NCBI GenBank assembly: GCA_964400865.1
Contig: CAYNWG010000052.1
Location: 1-6,173 of the forward strand
Direction of reading: 5' to 3'
Source: DAOQVB01 sp964400865
Lineage (GTDB): Bacteria; Patescibacteriota; Microgenomatia; UBA1400; PJMF01
DNA length: 6,173 nucleotides
The notes under the pieces were generated by a model. It searched no databases, was not told the DNA's origin, and was given only the letters and a program-made list of their open reading frames with translations. Positions 1 through 5,358 of this stretch are shown here, one piece after another. The translations under genes and the position numbers were made by a program. Every line of letters starts with the position of its first letter. Within the stretch, counting starts at the first letter, position 1.

Positions 1-127
1 CACCTTTACTCTTTCCGGCTTGATTTTTAATCTTTTCAATTGTTAATTCACGCTGCGATTTTTCTAATAACTCTTGTAGTTCAACTAGTGACATTTGGTG
101 GAGTGATGGTAAATCTTGTTTTTTCAT
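1..127 (-). CDS. rpmC: 50S ribosomal protein L29 (uL29), N-terminal part (runs off window)
   Basis: L29 is a small helical-hairpin protein at the tunnel exit beside L23. Forty-two codons are visible from the ATG at 127, beginning MKKQDL. The stretch MSLVELQELLEKSQRELTIE (12-31) is the first amphipathic helix, matching the family pattern of Leu/Glu repeats; residues 34-42 are the basic turn. About 20-25 residues of the second helix are outside the window. The gene starts 4 bases after the rplP stop, its normal place in this operon, and has only a weak Shine-Dalgarno. Position and helix pattern together make the call secure even though the family is short and variable. Confidence 0.88.
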   Translation of the reverse strand, partial: MKKQDLPSLHQMSLVELQELLEKSQRELTIEKIKNQAGKSKG

Positions 128-131
128 ATAA

Positions 132-536
132 TTACTTTGCAATCACTCCAGTATCTACTGATAATTTGTGTGAAGCCTTGCGCAGCGCTTCGCGAGCTAA
201 AGACTCTGGAACACCCCCAATTTCAAACAGCACCATTCCTGGCCTAACCACCGCCACATACTGTTCAATTGCACCTTTTCCAGATCCCATTTTTACGCCC
301 ACTGGTTTCTTCGTTGTCGGTTTATCGGCAAAGATTCTAATCCAGTATTTGCCCGCTCGTTTTGTCATATATGTAATCTTTTTTCGTGCCGCTTCAATTT
401 GTCTAGCTGATACCCAGTTGGTTGAGCGAGCTTGCAAACCATATTCACCAAACACCACTGTGTTGCCTCGTAAAGAAATTCCTTTGCGGCGTCCTCTAAA
501 TGCTTTGCGGTATTTACTTTTCTTTGGTTGTTGCAT
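132..536 (-). CDS. rplP: 50S ribosomal protein L16 (uL16)
   Basis: L16 sits near the A-site tRNA on the 50S subunit and completes its late assembly. The 134-residue product matches the family length (136 in E. coli). It has QQPKKSKYRKAFRGRRKG (2-19), FGEYGLQA (29-36), SARQIEAARKKIT (43-55), KRAGKYWIRIF (59-69), DKPTTKKP (71-78), MGSGKG (83-88), VAVVRPGMVLFEI and ESLAREALRKASHKL. Lys82 stands where E. coli has Arg81, the residue hydroxylated by the YcfD/RoxA oxygenase, so that modification cannot occur in the same form. The start lies 20 bases after the rpsC stop without a convincing Shine-Dalgarno. rpmC starts 4 bases after its stop. Confidence 0.97.
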   Translation of the reverse strand: MQQPKKSKYRKAFRGRRKGISLRGNTVVFGEYGLQARSTNWVSARQIEAARKKITYMTKRAGKYWIRIFADKPTTKKPVGVKMGSGKGAIEQYVAVVRPGMVLFEIGGVPESLAREALRKASHKLSVDTGVIAK

Positions 537-556
537 ACGGTTACTTGCTTTTCAAG

Positions 557-1213
557 TTATGACTGAACCTCTCCCTTATATATCCACACTTTAATACCAA
601 CATATCCAGATCTGGTTTTTGCTGGTAATTGATAGTAATCAATGTTTGCTCTAAGCGTTTGAGTTGGGACACTTCCCTGAGCATATTTCTCAGTTCGACC
701 GATTTCGGCTCCAGCAATTCTTCCAGAGAGAGAAATCTTCACGCCTTTTGCGCCGGCTTGCATTACTTTTTCTAATGCCTGACTAACCGCTCGTCGATGA
801 GGAAAGCGTTTAATTAGTTGTTGCACTATTGTTTCGGCAATTAATTTTGCGCTTAATTCAGGACTGGTTACCTCTTCTACTCTGATATCTGCTTTTACTT
901 TACCTTTTTGATTTTTTGAAGGAGCATTTACAATTGCCTCAACCCCTTTTTTGACTTCTTCAAGATTTGCACCACCTTTTCCAATTACCACACCTGGTCT
1001 CGCTACAAATAAAATTACCTTGATAACTGTCAGAGATCGCTCGATGTCTACCTGAACAACCTGAGCATTTGCCAGCTTCGCTTCTAAATAGCGACGCAAT
1101 TCATAATCCTCTAATGCTAATTCAGCATATTGAGCTGGTTCACTATGCCAACGAGACTTCCACGTAAAAGTGGAACCTAAACGAAAGCCGGTTGGATTTA
1201 CTTTTTGTCCCAT
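557..1213 (-). CDS. rpsC: 30S ribosomal protein S3 (uS3)
   Basis: S3 lines the mRNA entry channel in the 30S head and, with S4, gives the ribosome its mRNA helicase activity. The 218-residue product starts MGQKVNPTGFRLG, the family signature. It contains a type II KH domain with the RNA-binding loop GKGG (78-81) in VARPGVVIGKGG, and a C-terminal domain with GAKGVKISLSGRIAGAEIGRTE (154-175), LRANIDY (187-193) and VGIKVWIYKGE (205-215). It is a little shorter than E. coli S3 (233) because the C-terminal tail is short. Arg140 and Arg141 align with the E. coli helicase residues R131 and R132, but the third (K135) is Ser144 here. It has its own Shine-Dalgarno and is separated from rplP by 20 bases. 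Confidence 0.97.
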   Translation of the reverse strand: MGQKVNPTGFRLGSTFTWKSRWHSEPAQYAELALEDYELRRYLEAKLANAQVVQVDIERSLTVIKVILFVARPGVVIGKGGANLEEVKKGVEAIVNAPSKNQKGKVKADIRVEEVTSPELSAKLIAETIVQQLIKRFPHRRAVSQALEKVMQAGAKGVKISLSGRIAGAEIGRTEKYAQGSVPTQTLRANIDYYQLPAKTRSGYVGIKVWIYKGEVQS

Positions 1214-1218
1214 GTATT

Positions 1219-1224
1219 TCCTTA
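1219..1224 (-). promoter_or_regulatory. Ribosome binding site of rpsC
   Basis: TAAGGA on the minus strand is 5 bases before the rpsC ATG at 1213. It lies within the 82-base non-coding gap, so rpsC can be initiated without coupling to rplV. Confidence 0.75.
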
Positions 1225-1256
1225 GTTGTTATTGTGTCTTAAACAAAGAATGGTTA

Positions 1257-1269
1257 TTGTACAGTACAA
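1257..1269. promoter_or_regulatory. 13-base palindrome with -10-like hexamer in the rplV-rpsC gap
   Basis: TTGTAC-A-GTACAA is a perfect dyad with a one-base centre. On the minus strand its right half gives TACAAT, five of six matches to a -10 box, but the sequence 17 bases upstream (TGGAAT) matches only three of six -35 positions. As RNA it could fold into at most a 5-base stem. It could be an operator or weak internal promoter before rpsC, or chance in AT-rich DNA. Confidence 0.4.
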
Positions 1270-1295
1270 GCCAACTTTATTCCAGATACAGAGCT

Positions 1296-1811
1296 CTATT
1301 TAGCTACAGGTCTTTTTGTCCTAGTTTGTTTACTAACTACTACTGCTTTTCGAGTTATTTTTTCAACTTTTGGTTGAGATGGTCGTTTGACTTTCTCACT
1401 AATTTCAGTTTTCACTGACTCTACCGCTTTTTTGGTTGGTTCAACTATTTTCTCTTTTTTGTCTTCTGGTTTTGCAGACTCAGTGGTTTCTAAAATAACA
1501 GTAATCTGACATGAACGTTTTACAATGCTATGAGCTCTTCCTCGACTGACGGGTTGAAAGCGTTTAAATCGAGTACCCTCGCCAACCTGAATGGAAGCGA
1601 TCTTTAAATCCGATGCACCCAAACCATGATTGTGCTGAGCGTTGGCTATTGCTTGTCTGAGAGTTTTTAATACCACTAAAGTCGATCTTCGTTGAATTTG
1701 ACCCAACTGCAAGATAGCCTGTTCCAGAGATAATTTTCTGATAGCATTCACCACCAGACGAACTTTTCTTGGCGATTGACGAACTGATTTTTGGACAACT
1801 GTAATCTGCAT
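1296..1811 (-). CDS. rplV: 50S ribosomal protein L22 (uL22) with long basic C-terminal tail
   Basis: L22 binds all domains of 23S rRNA, and its beta-hairpin lines the peptide tunnel next to L4, where changes can give macrolide resistance. The core (1-110) has VRQSPRKVRLVVNAIR (10-25), LKTLRQAIANAQHNHG (48-63), the hairpin region RFKRFQPVSRGRAHSIVKR (81-99) and ITVIL (103-107). That is the full usual length of about 110 residues. Residues 111-171 are an extra Lys/Glu/Val/Thr-rich tail with a strongly basic final third, probably disordered or partly helical on the ribosome surface. I see no insertion or deletion in the tunnel hairpin. It starts 8 bases after rpsS with only a distant GAAG as possible Shine-Dalgarno. 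It ends in TAG; an 82-base gap follows. Confidence 0.96.
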   Translation of the reverse strand: MQITVVQKSVRQSPRKVRLVVNAIRKLSLEQAILQLGQIQRRSTLVVLKTLRQAIANAQHNHGLGASDLKIASIQVGEGTRFKRFQPVSRGRAHSIVKRSCQITVILETTESAKPEDKKEKIVEPTKKAVESVKTEISEKVKRPSQPKVEKITRKAVVVSKQTRTKRPVAK

Positions 1812-1819
1812 ATATTTTT

Positions 1820-2104
1820 TTATGTCTTCGAGAGCACACGTTTTACTACTCTTCCATGACCTCTAAATTTTCTCGTAGCGGCAAACTCACCTAGTTTATG
1901 ACCAACCATCGCTTCAGTAATGAAGACTTCAACAAATTCTTTACCCTGATGGATTAAGAAGGTGTGACCTACAAAATCTGGACTGACAACACAGGCTCGA
2001 CTCCAAGTCTTAATTGGGGTTTTTGATCCTGATAGCTTCTGTTTACTGACCTTTGCCAACACTTTTGGGTCAACGAATGGTCCTTTAGTACTTGATCGAG
2101 ACAT
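1820..2104 (-). CDS. rpsS: 30S ribosomal protein S19 (uS19)
   Basis: S19 lies in the 30S head, pairs with S13 and touches the A-site region and inter-subunit bridges. The 94-residue product is of normal length (about 92) and carries KGPFVDPKVL (7-16), IKTWSRACVVSPDFVGHTF (31-49), the hallmark TEAMVGHKLGEFAATRKFRGHG (63-84) and a basic end. It starts SRSS, as many bacterial S19 proteins do. It follows rplB by 16 bases, which hold its Shine-Dalgarno, and precedes rplV by 8. Nothing is unusual. Confidence 0.97.
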   Translation of the reverse strand: MSRSSTKGPFVDPKVLAKVSKQKLSGSKTPIKTWSRACVVSPDFVGHTFLIHQGKEFVEVFITEAMVGHKLGEFAATRKFRGHGRVVKRVLSKT

Positions 2105-2112
2105 ACTCTGAT

Positions 2113-2120
2113 ACTCCTTT
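2113..2120 (-). promoter_or_regulatory. Ribosome binding site of rpsS
   Basis: AAAGGAGT on the minus strand fills the space just after the rplB stop codon and leaves 8 bases before the rpsS ATG at 2104. This is close to the consensus and well placed, the clearest Shine-Dalgarno in the window; it fixes the rpsS start. Confidence 0.88.
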
Positions 2121-2957
2121 TTATACCTTCACCCTGCGATCGCGAACGATCATGCGATTAGTACGATGCTTTTTAGTGCGAGTCTTTTTACCCATAGCTG
2201 GTTTACCCCAAGGAGTTTTTGGATATTTCATTCCAACTCCAGATCGACCCTCTCCACCACCATGCGGATGCGAGTCTGGATGTTGGGCGGTACCACGAAC
2301 AGTAGGTCTAATTCCCATCAGTCGTTTTCTACCAGCCTTACCAATTTTTCGATTTTTCCATTCTTGGTTGCCAATTTGACCAATCGTTGCATAGCAGTCT
2401 TGGTGCACCAACCGAAGCTCTTTAGAAGGTAGCTGAATGGTCACATATATACCATCCTTGGATTGGATAGTGGCGCTCGTACCTGCTCCGCGTACTAACT
2501 GTGCGCCTTTTCCTGGCCTCAATTCAATATTGTGAATAGCCATACCAATAGGAATAGAACGCAGCGGTAATGAATTACCTAATTTAATTTCAACTGCTTC
2601 TCCATTCATGATTGAATCACCAACCGCTATCCCTTGTGGTGCAACGACATAGGCCTTGCGTCCATCTTGAAAGAACAATAACGCCAGATGTGCGCTTCGT
2701 ACCGGATCATATTCAAGTCGTTGCACTATTCCAGGAATGTCTTTGGCGACTCTCTTCCAGTCTATTATTCTGATTCTCTTTTTAACACCACCGCCACGAT
2801 GTCGAACAGTCACGTGACCCCTAAACCCTCTACCCTGACGCTTTGTGTGGCCGGGTTTTAACAAGGATTTTTCTGGAGCACCCTTATGCAATTCGCTTCT
2901 ATCTATTACGACTTGATGACGAACACCACTGGAGGTTGCTTTTCTTTGACGTAACAT
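2121..2957 (-). CDS. rplB: 50S ribosomal protein L2 (uL2)
   Basis: L2 is the most conserved large-subunit protein. It is needed for subunit joining and lies close to the peptidyl-transferase centre. The 278-residue product (family about 273-278) has the N-terminal RGFRGHVTVRHRGGGVKK (43-60), RLEYDPVRSAHLALL (80-94), IHNIELRPGKGAQLVRGAGT (141-160), GIRPTVRGTA (215-224) and the signature SHPHGGGEG (229-237), then TPWGKP and a basic C-terminus. His230 aligns with E. coli His229, the residue long implicated in peptidyl-transferase activity. The residue before it, normally Asp (E. coli D228), is Ser. The start is 3 bases after the rplW stop with a strong Shine-Dalgarno. Identification is certain. 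Confidence 0.98.
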   Translation of the reverse strand: MLRQRKATSSGVRHQVVIDRSELHKGAPEKSLLKPGHTKRQGRGFRGHVTVRHRGGGVKKRIRIIDWKRVAKDIPGIVQRLEYDPVRSAHLALLFFQDGRKAYVVAPQGIAVGDSIMNGEAVEIKLGNSLPLRSIPIGMAIHNIELRPGKGAQLVRGAGTSATIQSKDGIYVTIQLPSKELRLVHQDCYATIGQIGNQEWKNRKIGKAGRKRLMGIRPTVRGTAQHPDSHPHGGGEGRSGVGMKYPKTPWGKPAMGKKTRTKKHRTNRMIVRDRRVKV

Positions 2958-2960
2958 ACG

Positions 2961-3260
2961 TTATTCCTGTCCTCCTACATCAAATATTTCTAACGTTTGA
3001 CCCTGCTTCAACGTCACTAAAGCCTTCTTTGATCTGGCTGTCATCCGACCCAATCTTCGCTTACCAGTCTTACGTTGCTGTGGTTGACTAACAATAGTAT
3101 GAACCCGAGTCACGGTAACTCCATATAATTCTTCTATCAATGTTTTAACTTGATTTTTACTCGCTGTAGTACTCACCTCAAATGTGTACGTATTGTCTTT
3201 GTTTGCCAAAGCGAGTGAACGTTCGGTCACAATTGGTCGTTTTAAAATATGTGTGTGCAT
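2961..3260 (-). CDS. rplW: 50S ribosomal protein L23 (uL23)
   Basis: L23 sits at the tunnel exit, where trigger factor and the signal recognition particle dock. The 99-residue product matches the family length (100 in E. coli). It has KRPIVTERS (7-15), the basic GKRRLGRMTARSKKALVTL (66-84) and the GQTLEIF end (87-93). Glu13 corresponds to E. coli Glu18, the trigger-factor docking residue, so that contact looks preserved. The ATG is 3 bases after the rplD stop and has no recognisable Shine-Dalgarno, so translation probably depends on coupling to rplD. The last codons (Val-Gly-Gly-Gln-Glu) double as the ribosome binding site of rplB. Confidence 0.96.
   Translation of the reverse strand: MHTHILKRPIVTERSLALANKDNTYTFEVSTTASKNQVKTLIEELYGVTVTRVHTIVSQPQQRKTGKRRLGRMTARSKKALVTLKQGQTLEIFDVGGQE
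2965..2977 (-). promoter_or_regulatory. Ribosome binding site of rplB, inside the end of rplW
   Basis: On the minus strand AGGAGG (2971-2976) lies 13 bases, and a second AGGA (2965-2968) lies 7 bases, before the rplB ATG at 2957. The nearer one has the usual spacing. Both are part of the last rplW codons, tying rplB initiation to the end of rplW translation. Confidence 0.8.
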
Positions 3261-3263
3261 AAA

Positions 3264-4064
3264 TTACTTAGTCGTTTTTTTTGTGATTTTAGTAGCTTTT
3301 TTCGCTTCGACTTTCTTTGCTACAACTTTTTTCGTGGTTTTTTTTACCAATGGTTTTTCATCCTCTTTGACTACGCTATTTTTAACCACCGCAGCTATTT
3401 TAGTCTTACTAACTGAAGTTTGTTTCAGTTTCTCTGGCAGATCGCTGTTTAAGAGACGAGCTTCCAAATCTGATATTGCTTGAGAAGTAAAAACCAGTAA
3501 ATCGGCAGACATGACATCAAGTACATTTAATTTTGCTACCGAACGGATGGTAACGCATGGAATATTGGCAAATGAGCGACGAGTTGGTTCCGTATCTTTG
3601 TGTAAGACGAGTAAACATTTGCGTAAAGCAGGATTAATCGTCTTTAAAAATCGAGCTGCATACTTTGTTTTCCCTGATGTTTCCAAGGGAATATCGCTCA
3701 CGAGGGTTTGATTACTCTGAAGTGATAAAGCAGAAATCATTGCTGCCTGTTTCTGTTTCTTGGATAAAGTTAAGCTCCAATTCTGTTCACCTGAAGGACC
3801 ATGCGCGACTCCACCGCCAACAAAAATAGGTGCATTTCTTGATCCGTGACGAGCTTTTCCAGTCCCTTTTTGTCGATAAATCTTAGCCTTAGTTCTATTA
3901 ACATCAGACCGACTCTGTACCGCGCTCGTCCCTTGGCGCTGATTAGCCAAATAAACTCGAATAGCTTGAGAGATTAACGGTTGATTAACCTTAGCAGCAA
4001 ATAGGACATCACTGACGACGCAGGTTGCTTCTTTGCCAGTGGGAGTGATCTTTGTTATGTTCAT
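3264..4064 (-). CDS. rplD: 50S ribosomal protein L4 (uL4) with lysine-rich C-terminal tail
   Basis: L4 helps nucleate the 50S subunit, and its extended loop lines the peptide tunnel beside L22. The 266-residue product has RQGTSAVQSRSDV (43-55), then the tunnel loop KIYRQKGTGKARHGSRNAPIF (61-81, basic and glycine-rich), GGGVAHGP (83-90) and a C-terminal globular part ending near residue 205, the normal family length. Residues 206-266 are an added low-complexity tail; the last 27 consist of Lys, Thr, Val, Ala, Ile and one Glu, with 12 Lys. The tail gene segment carries two A8 runs in the coding strand. In some proteobacteria L4 represses its own operon through a long S10 leader; the short leader here leaves no room for that structure. 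The start overlaps the rplC stop by 4 bases. Confidence 0.97.
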   Translation of the reverse strand: MNITKITPTGKEATCVVSDVLFAAKVNQPLISQAIRVYLANQRQGTSAVQSRSDVNRTKAKIYRQKGTGKARHGSRNAPIFVGGGVAHGPSGEQNWSLTLSKKQKQAAMISALSLQSNQTLVSDIPLETSGKTKYAARFLKTINPALRKCLLVLHKDTEPTRRSFANIPCVTIRSVAKLNVLDVMSADLLVFTSQAISDLEARLLNSDLPEKLKQTSVSKTKIAAVVKNSVVKEDEKPLVKKTTKKVVAKKVEAKKATKITKKTTK

Positions 4065-4846
4065 GCTTCGGGTGTTTCTACAACTTCTTGTTTATCTGTA
4101 TTTAATTCTGTTGTTTGGCTGGAAGGTTCTTCACTGGTTGAGTTCTGCTCGGTTTGTTTTTCTGCAACTGTTTTCTCTGAAATGCCACTGGCCTTACTGT
4201 TTAGTTTGACTACTTGTTCTCTACCCGTTTTACGAACTAACACAAAGCTGTTGAGATGACCTGGCACTGGTCCACTTACCCAAATCTCTTTGGCTTCTTC
4301 ATCAATATGTAAAATTACCAAACCACCAATCGTTTTTGTTTCAACACCATAGTGACCTGGCATGCGCTTTCCTTTCCAAACCCTACCAGGACTTGTACCC
4401 GCTCCAATTGATCCCACTGCGCGAGTTCTATCTGATTGACCATGGGTTTTTGGCCCACCGTGAAAACCGTAGCGCTTAACAGCACCTGCAAAACCCCTAC
4501 CTTTTGTAATACCTCTAACCTCCACAACATCGCCTACCGATAATACTGAGGCAACAGCTATAGTAGTGCCCGCTTTGGGTTGCTCTTCGCCCTCTTGAGT
4601 TGTCCAACGAGCTCCGCCCAATTTTGCAGGCATAAATGAAAAACCGCTCTTTTTGAATCTGGTAGAGAGCGGCTTAGTAACATTTTTTTCTTTTTTCTGA
4701 CCGTAACCAACTTCGAGAATATCTGGAGAAAGAACCGCAGAAACTATGTTATCTGGAGTTTTTAAGCGCGTCACAGCCAACCGCTTGCCATCTGCAGTCC
4801 AGGCCTGTGTCATGCCATTTTTGGTTGCGTAAAAGTCGGTTAACAT
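4061..4846 (-). CDS. rplC: 50S ribosomal protein L3 (uL3) with acidic C-terminal tail
   Basis: L3 is an early-assembling 50S protein whose long loop reaches toward the peptidyl-transferase centre. Conserved segments are KNGMTQAW (9-16), VTKPL (56-60), GITKGRGFAGAVKR (112-125), the THG motif (134-136) and the central loop GSIGAGTSPGRVWKGKRMPG (145-164). The folded core ends near residue 209, about the full E. coli length. Beyond it is an extra tail (about 221-261), rich in Glu, Ser and Thr with few Lys, that looks disordered and net negative. At the position of the methylated Gln of E. coli L3 (Q150) there is Thr. The ATG at 4846 fits because the K.GMT motif normally lies within the first dozen residues. 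No strong Shine-Dalgarno is seen. The TGA stop overlaps the rplD ATG as ATGA, implying coupled translation. Confidence 0.97.
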   Translation of the reverse strand: MLTDFYATKNGMTQAWTADGKRLAVTRLKTPDNIVSAVLSPDILEVGYGQKKEKNVTKPLSTRFKKSGFSFMPAKLGGARWTTQEGEEQPKAGTTIAVASVLSVGDVVEVRGITKGRGFAGAVKRYGFHGGPKTHGQSDRTRAVGSIGAGTSPGRVWKGKRMPGHYGVETKTIGGLVILHIDEEAKEIWVSGPVPGHLNSFVLVRKTGREQVVKLNSKASGISEKTVAEKQTEQNSTSEEPSSQTTELNTDKQEVVETPEA

Positions 4847-4944
4847 AGACTCGATGACAACCCAAAAGAGAGTTGAACATCCTATTATTTTTGATACTAT
4901 TATTTTTCTTCACCATACACATGGTGTTCATTCCCAAGTACGCC
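4847..4944 (-). other. 98-base rpsJ-rplC spacer with small dyad and direct repeat
   Basis: This gap is wide for this operon. It holds a 6-base inverted repeat with a 4-base loop (CACCAT-ACAC-ATGGTG, 4911-4926) and, nearer rplC, two copies of an 11-base sequence. No T-tract follows the dyad on the minus strand, so it is not an intrinsic terminator. I find no convincing -35/-10 pair for leftward transcription and no ORF beyond an out-of-frame reading that runs into rplC. It may be a leader or processing site for rplC, or simply relaxed spacing. Confidence 0.5.
4882..4907 (-). repeat. 11-base direct repeat in the rpsJ-rplC spacer
   Basis: AAAAATAATAG on the minus strand occurs at 4897-4907 and again at 4882-4892, 15 bases apart start to start. 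The second copy continues into GATG, giving an AGGATG motif that lies too far (over 30 bases) from the rplC start to serve as its ribosome binding site. The repeat is AT-only apart from one G, so chance is a fair explanation. Confidence 0.5.
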
Positions 4945-5286
4945 TTAGGATTTAATTTGAATTGATACTCCTGCAGGTAACTCTAAGTGCATGAGTGAGT
5001 CAATTGTTTTACTTGTTGGGTTAACAATATCAATCACGCGCTTATGTGTACGAATTTCATAATGTTCTTGGGCATTTTTGTCCACATGAGGCGACGATAA
5101 AATAGTGAAACTTTTAATATGAGTTGGTATAGGAACTGGTCCATTAACCTGGGCCCCCGTTGCCAACACAGTCTCGACAATTTTCTTACTAGCCTCATCA
5201 ATCACACGATGGTCGTACGATTTCAACTTCACCCGTATGGTATAGGTAGGGGGTGAACTCGAGTTATTTTTTGTTGCTGCAGTCAT
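4945..5286 (-). CDS. rpsJ: 30S ribosomal protein S10 (uS10)
   Basis: S10 is a 30S head protein. In its second role as NusE it binds NusB and NusG in antitermination complexes. The 113-residue product has the family core from about residue 15: IRVKLKSYDHRVID (17-30), TGAQVNGPVPIPT (43-55), SPHVDKNAQEHYEIRTHKR (65-83) and LPAGVSIQI (103-111). Typical family members are about 102-105 residues; the excess is an N-terminal Ser/Asn/Thr-rich extension of about ten residues. The ATG at 5286 is well supported because an in-frame TAA lies four codons upstream and no other start precedes the conserved core. The start has no good Shine-Dalgarno: the only AGGA (5310-5313) is 23 bases away. It is the first gene after the likely promoter, with 98 bases before rplC. 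Confidence 0.97.
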   Translation of the reverse strand: MTAATKNNSSSPPTYTIRVKLKSYDHRVIDEASKKIVETVLATGAQVNGPVPIPTHIKSFTILSSPHVDKNAQEHYEIRTHKRVIDIVNPTSKTIDSLMHLELPAGVSIQIKS

Positions 5287-5329
5287 ATTTCTTTGTTACT
5301 GTGCGTAATCCTTTACAAGACAAGTGGCG

Positions 5330-5358
5330 ATTATACCTAGTATCTCGTAAAAAGTAAA
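5330..5358 (-). promoter_or_regulatory. Probable promoter of the S10 operon
   Basis: On the minus strand TTTACT (5353-5358; four of six match TTGACA) is followed after exactly 17 bases by a perfect TATAAT (5330-5335). The start of transcription would be near 5323, giving a leader of about 37 nt before the rpsJ start at 5286. It sits just after the tuf terminator, where an independent operon promoter would be expected. The -35 hexamer lies inside the terminator's U-tract and touches the hairpin stem. This is a consensus match only; no start has been mapped. Confidence 0.75.

Noticed and set aside
40..594. 184-codon plus-strand open frame with hydrophobic stretches
   Set aside because: It lies antisense to rplP and rpmC, whose products are unmistakable; the apparent hydrophobicity comes from reading the complement of basic codons.
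1564..1839. 91-codon minus-strand frame spanning the rpsS-rplV junction
   Set aside because: It is a shifted-frame shadow of rplV; the L22 frame carries all conserved motifs.
3184..3483. 99-codon plus-strand frame rich in Phe and Val
   Set aside because: It is the complement of the lysine-rich rplD tail (AAA read as TTT) and start of rplW.
4061..4063. Recoded TGA (as in Gracilibacteria or Absconditabacteria)
   Set aside because: TGA ends rplC exactly where the family tail and rplD overlap predict, and no in-frame TGA is needed to read any gene.
4911..4926. Inverted repeat CACCAT-ACAC-ATGGTG as an internal terminator
   Set aside because: The stem is only six bases, and the minus-strand sequence after it is A-rich, not T-rich.
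4749..4937. 62-codon minus-strand frame (TTG start) beginning in the rpsJ-rplC spacer
   Set aside because: Two thirds of it is an out-of-frame reading of rplC, it has no recognisable family, and no good ribosome binding site.
5305..5316. GTAA-TCCT-TTAC hairpin in the rpsJ leader with AGGA in its loop, as a regulated ribosome binding site
   Set aside because: The stem is four mostly A-T pairs and the AGGA is 23 bases from the start codon, too far and too weak to claim.
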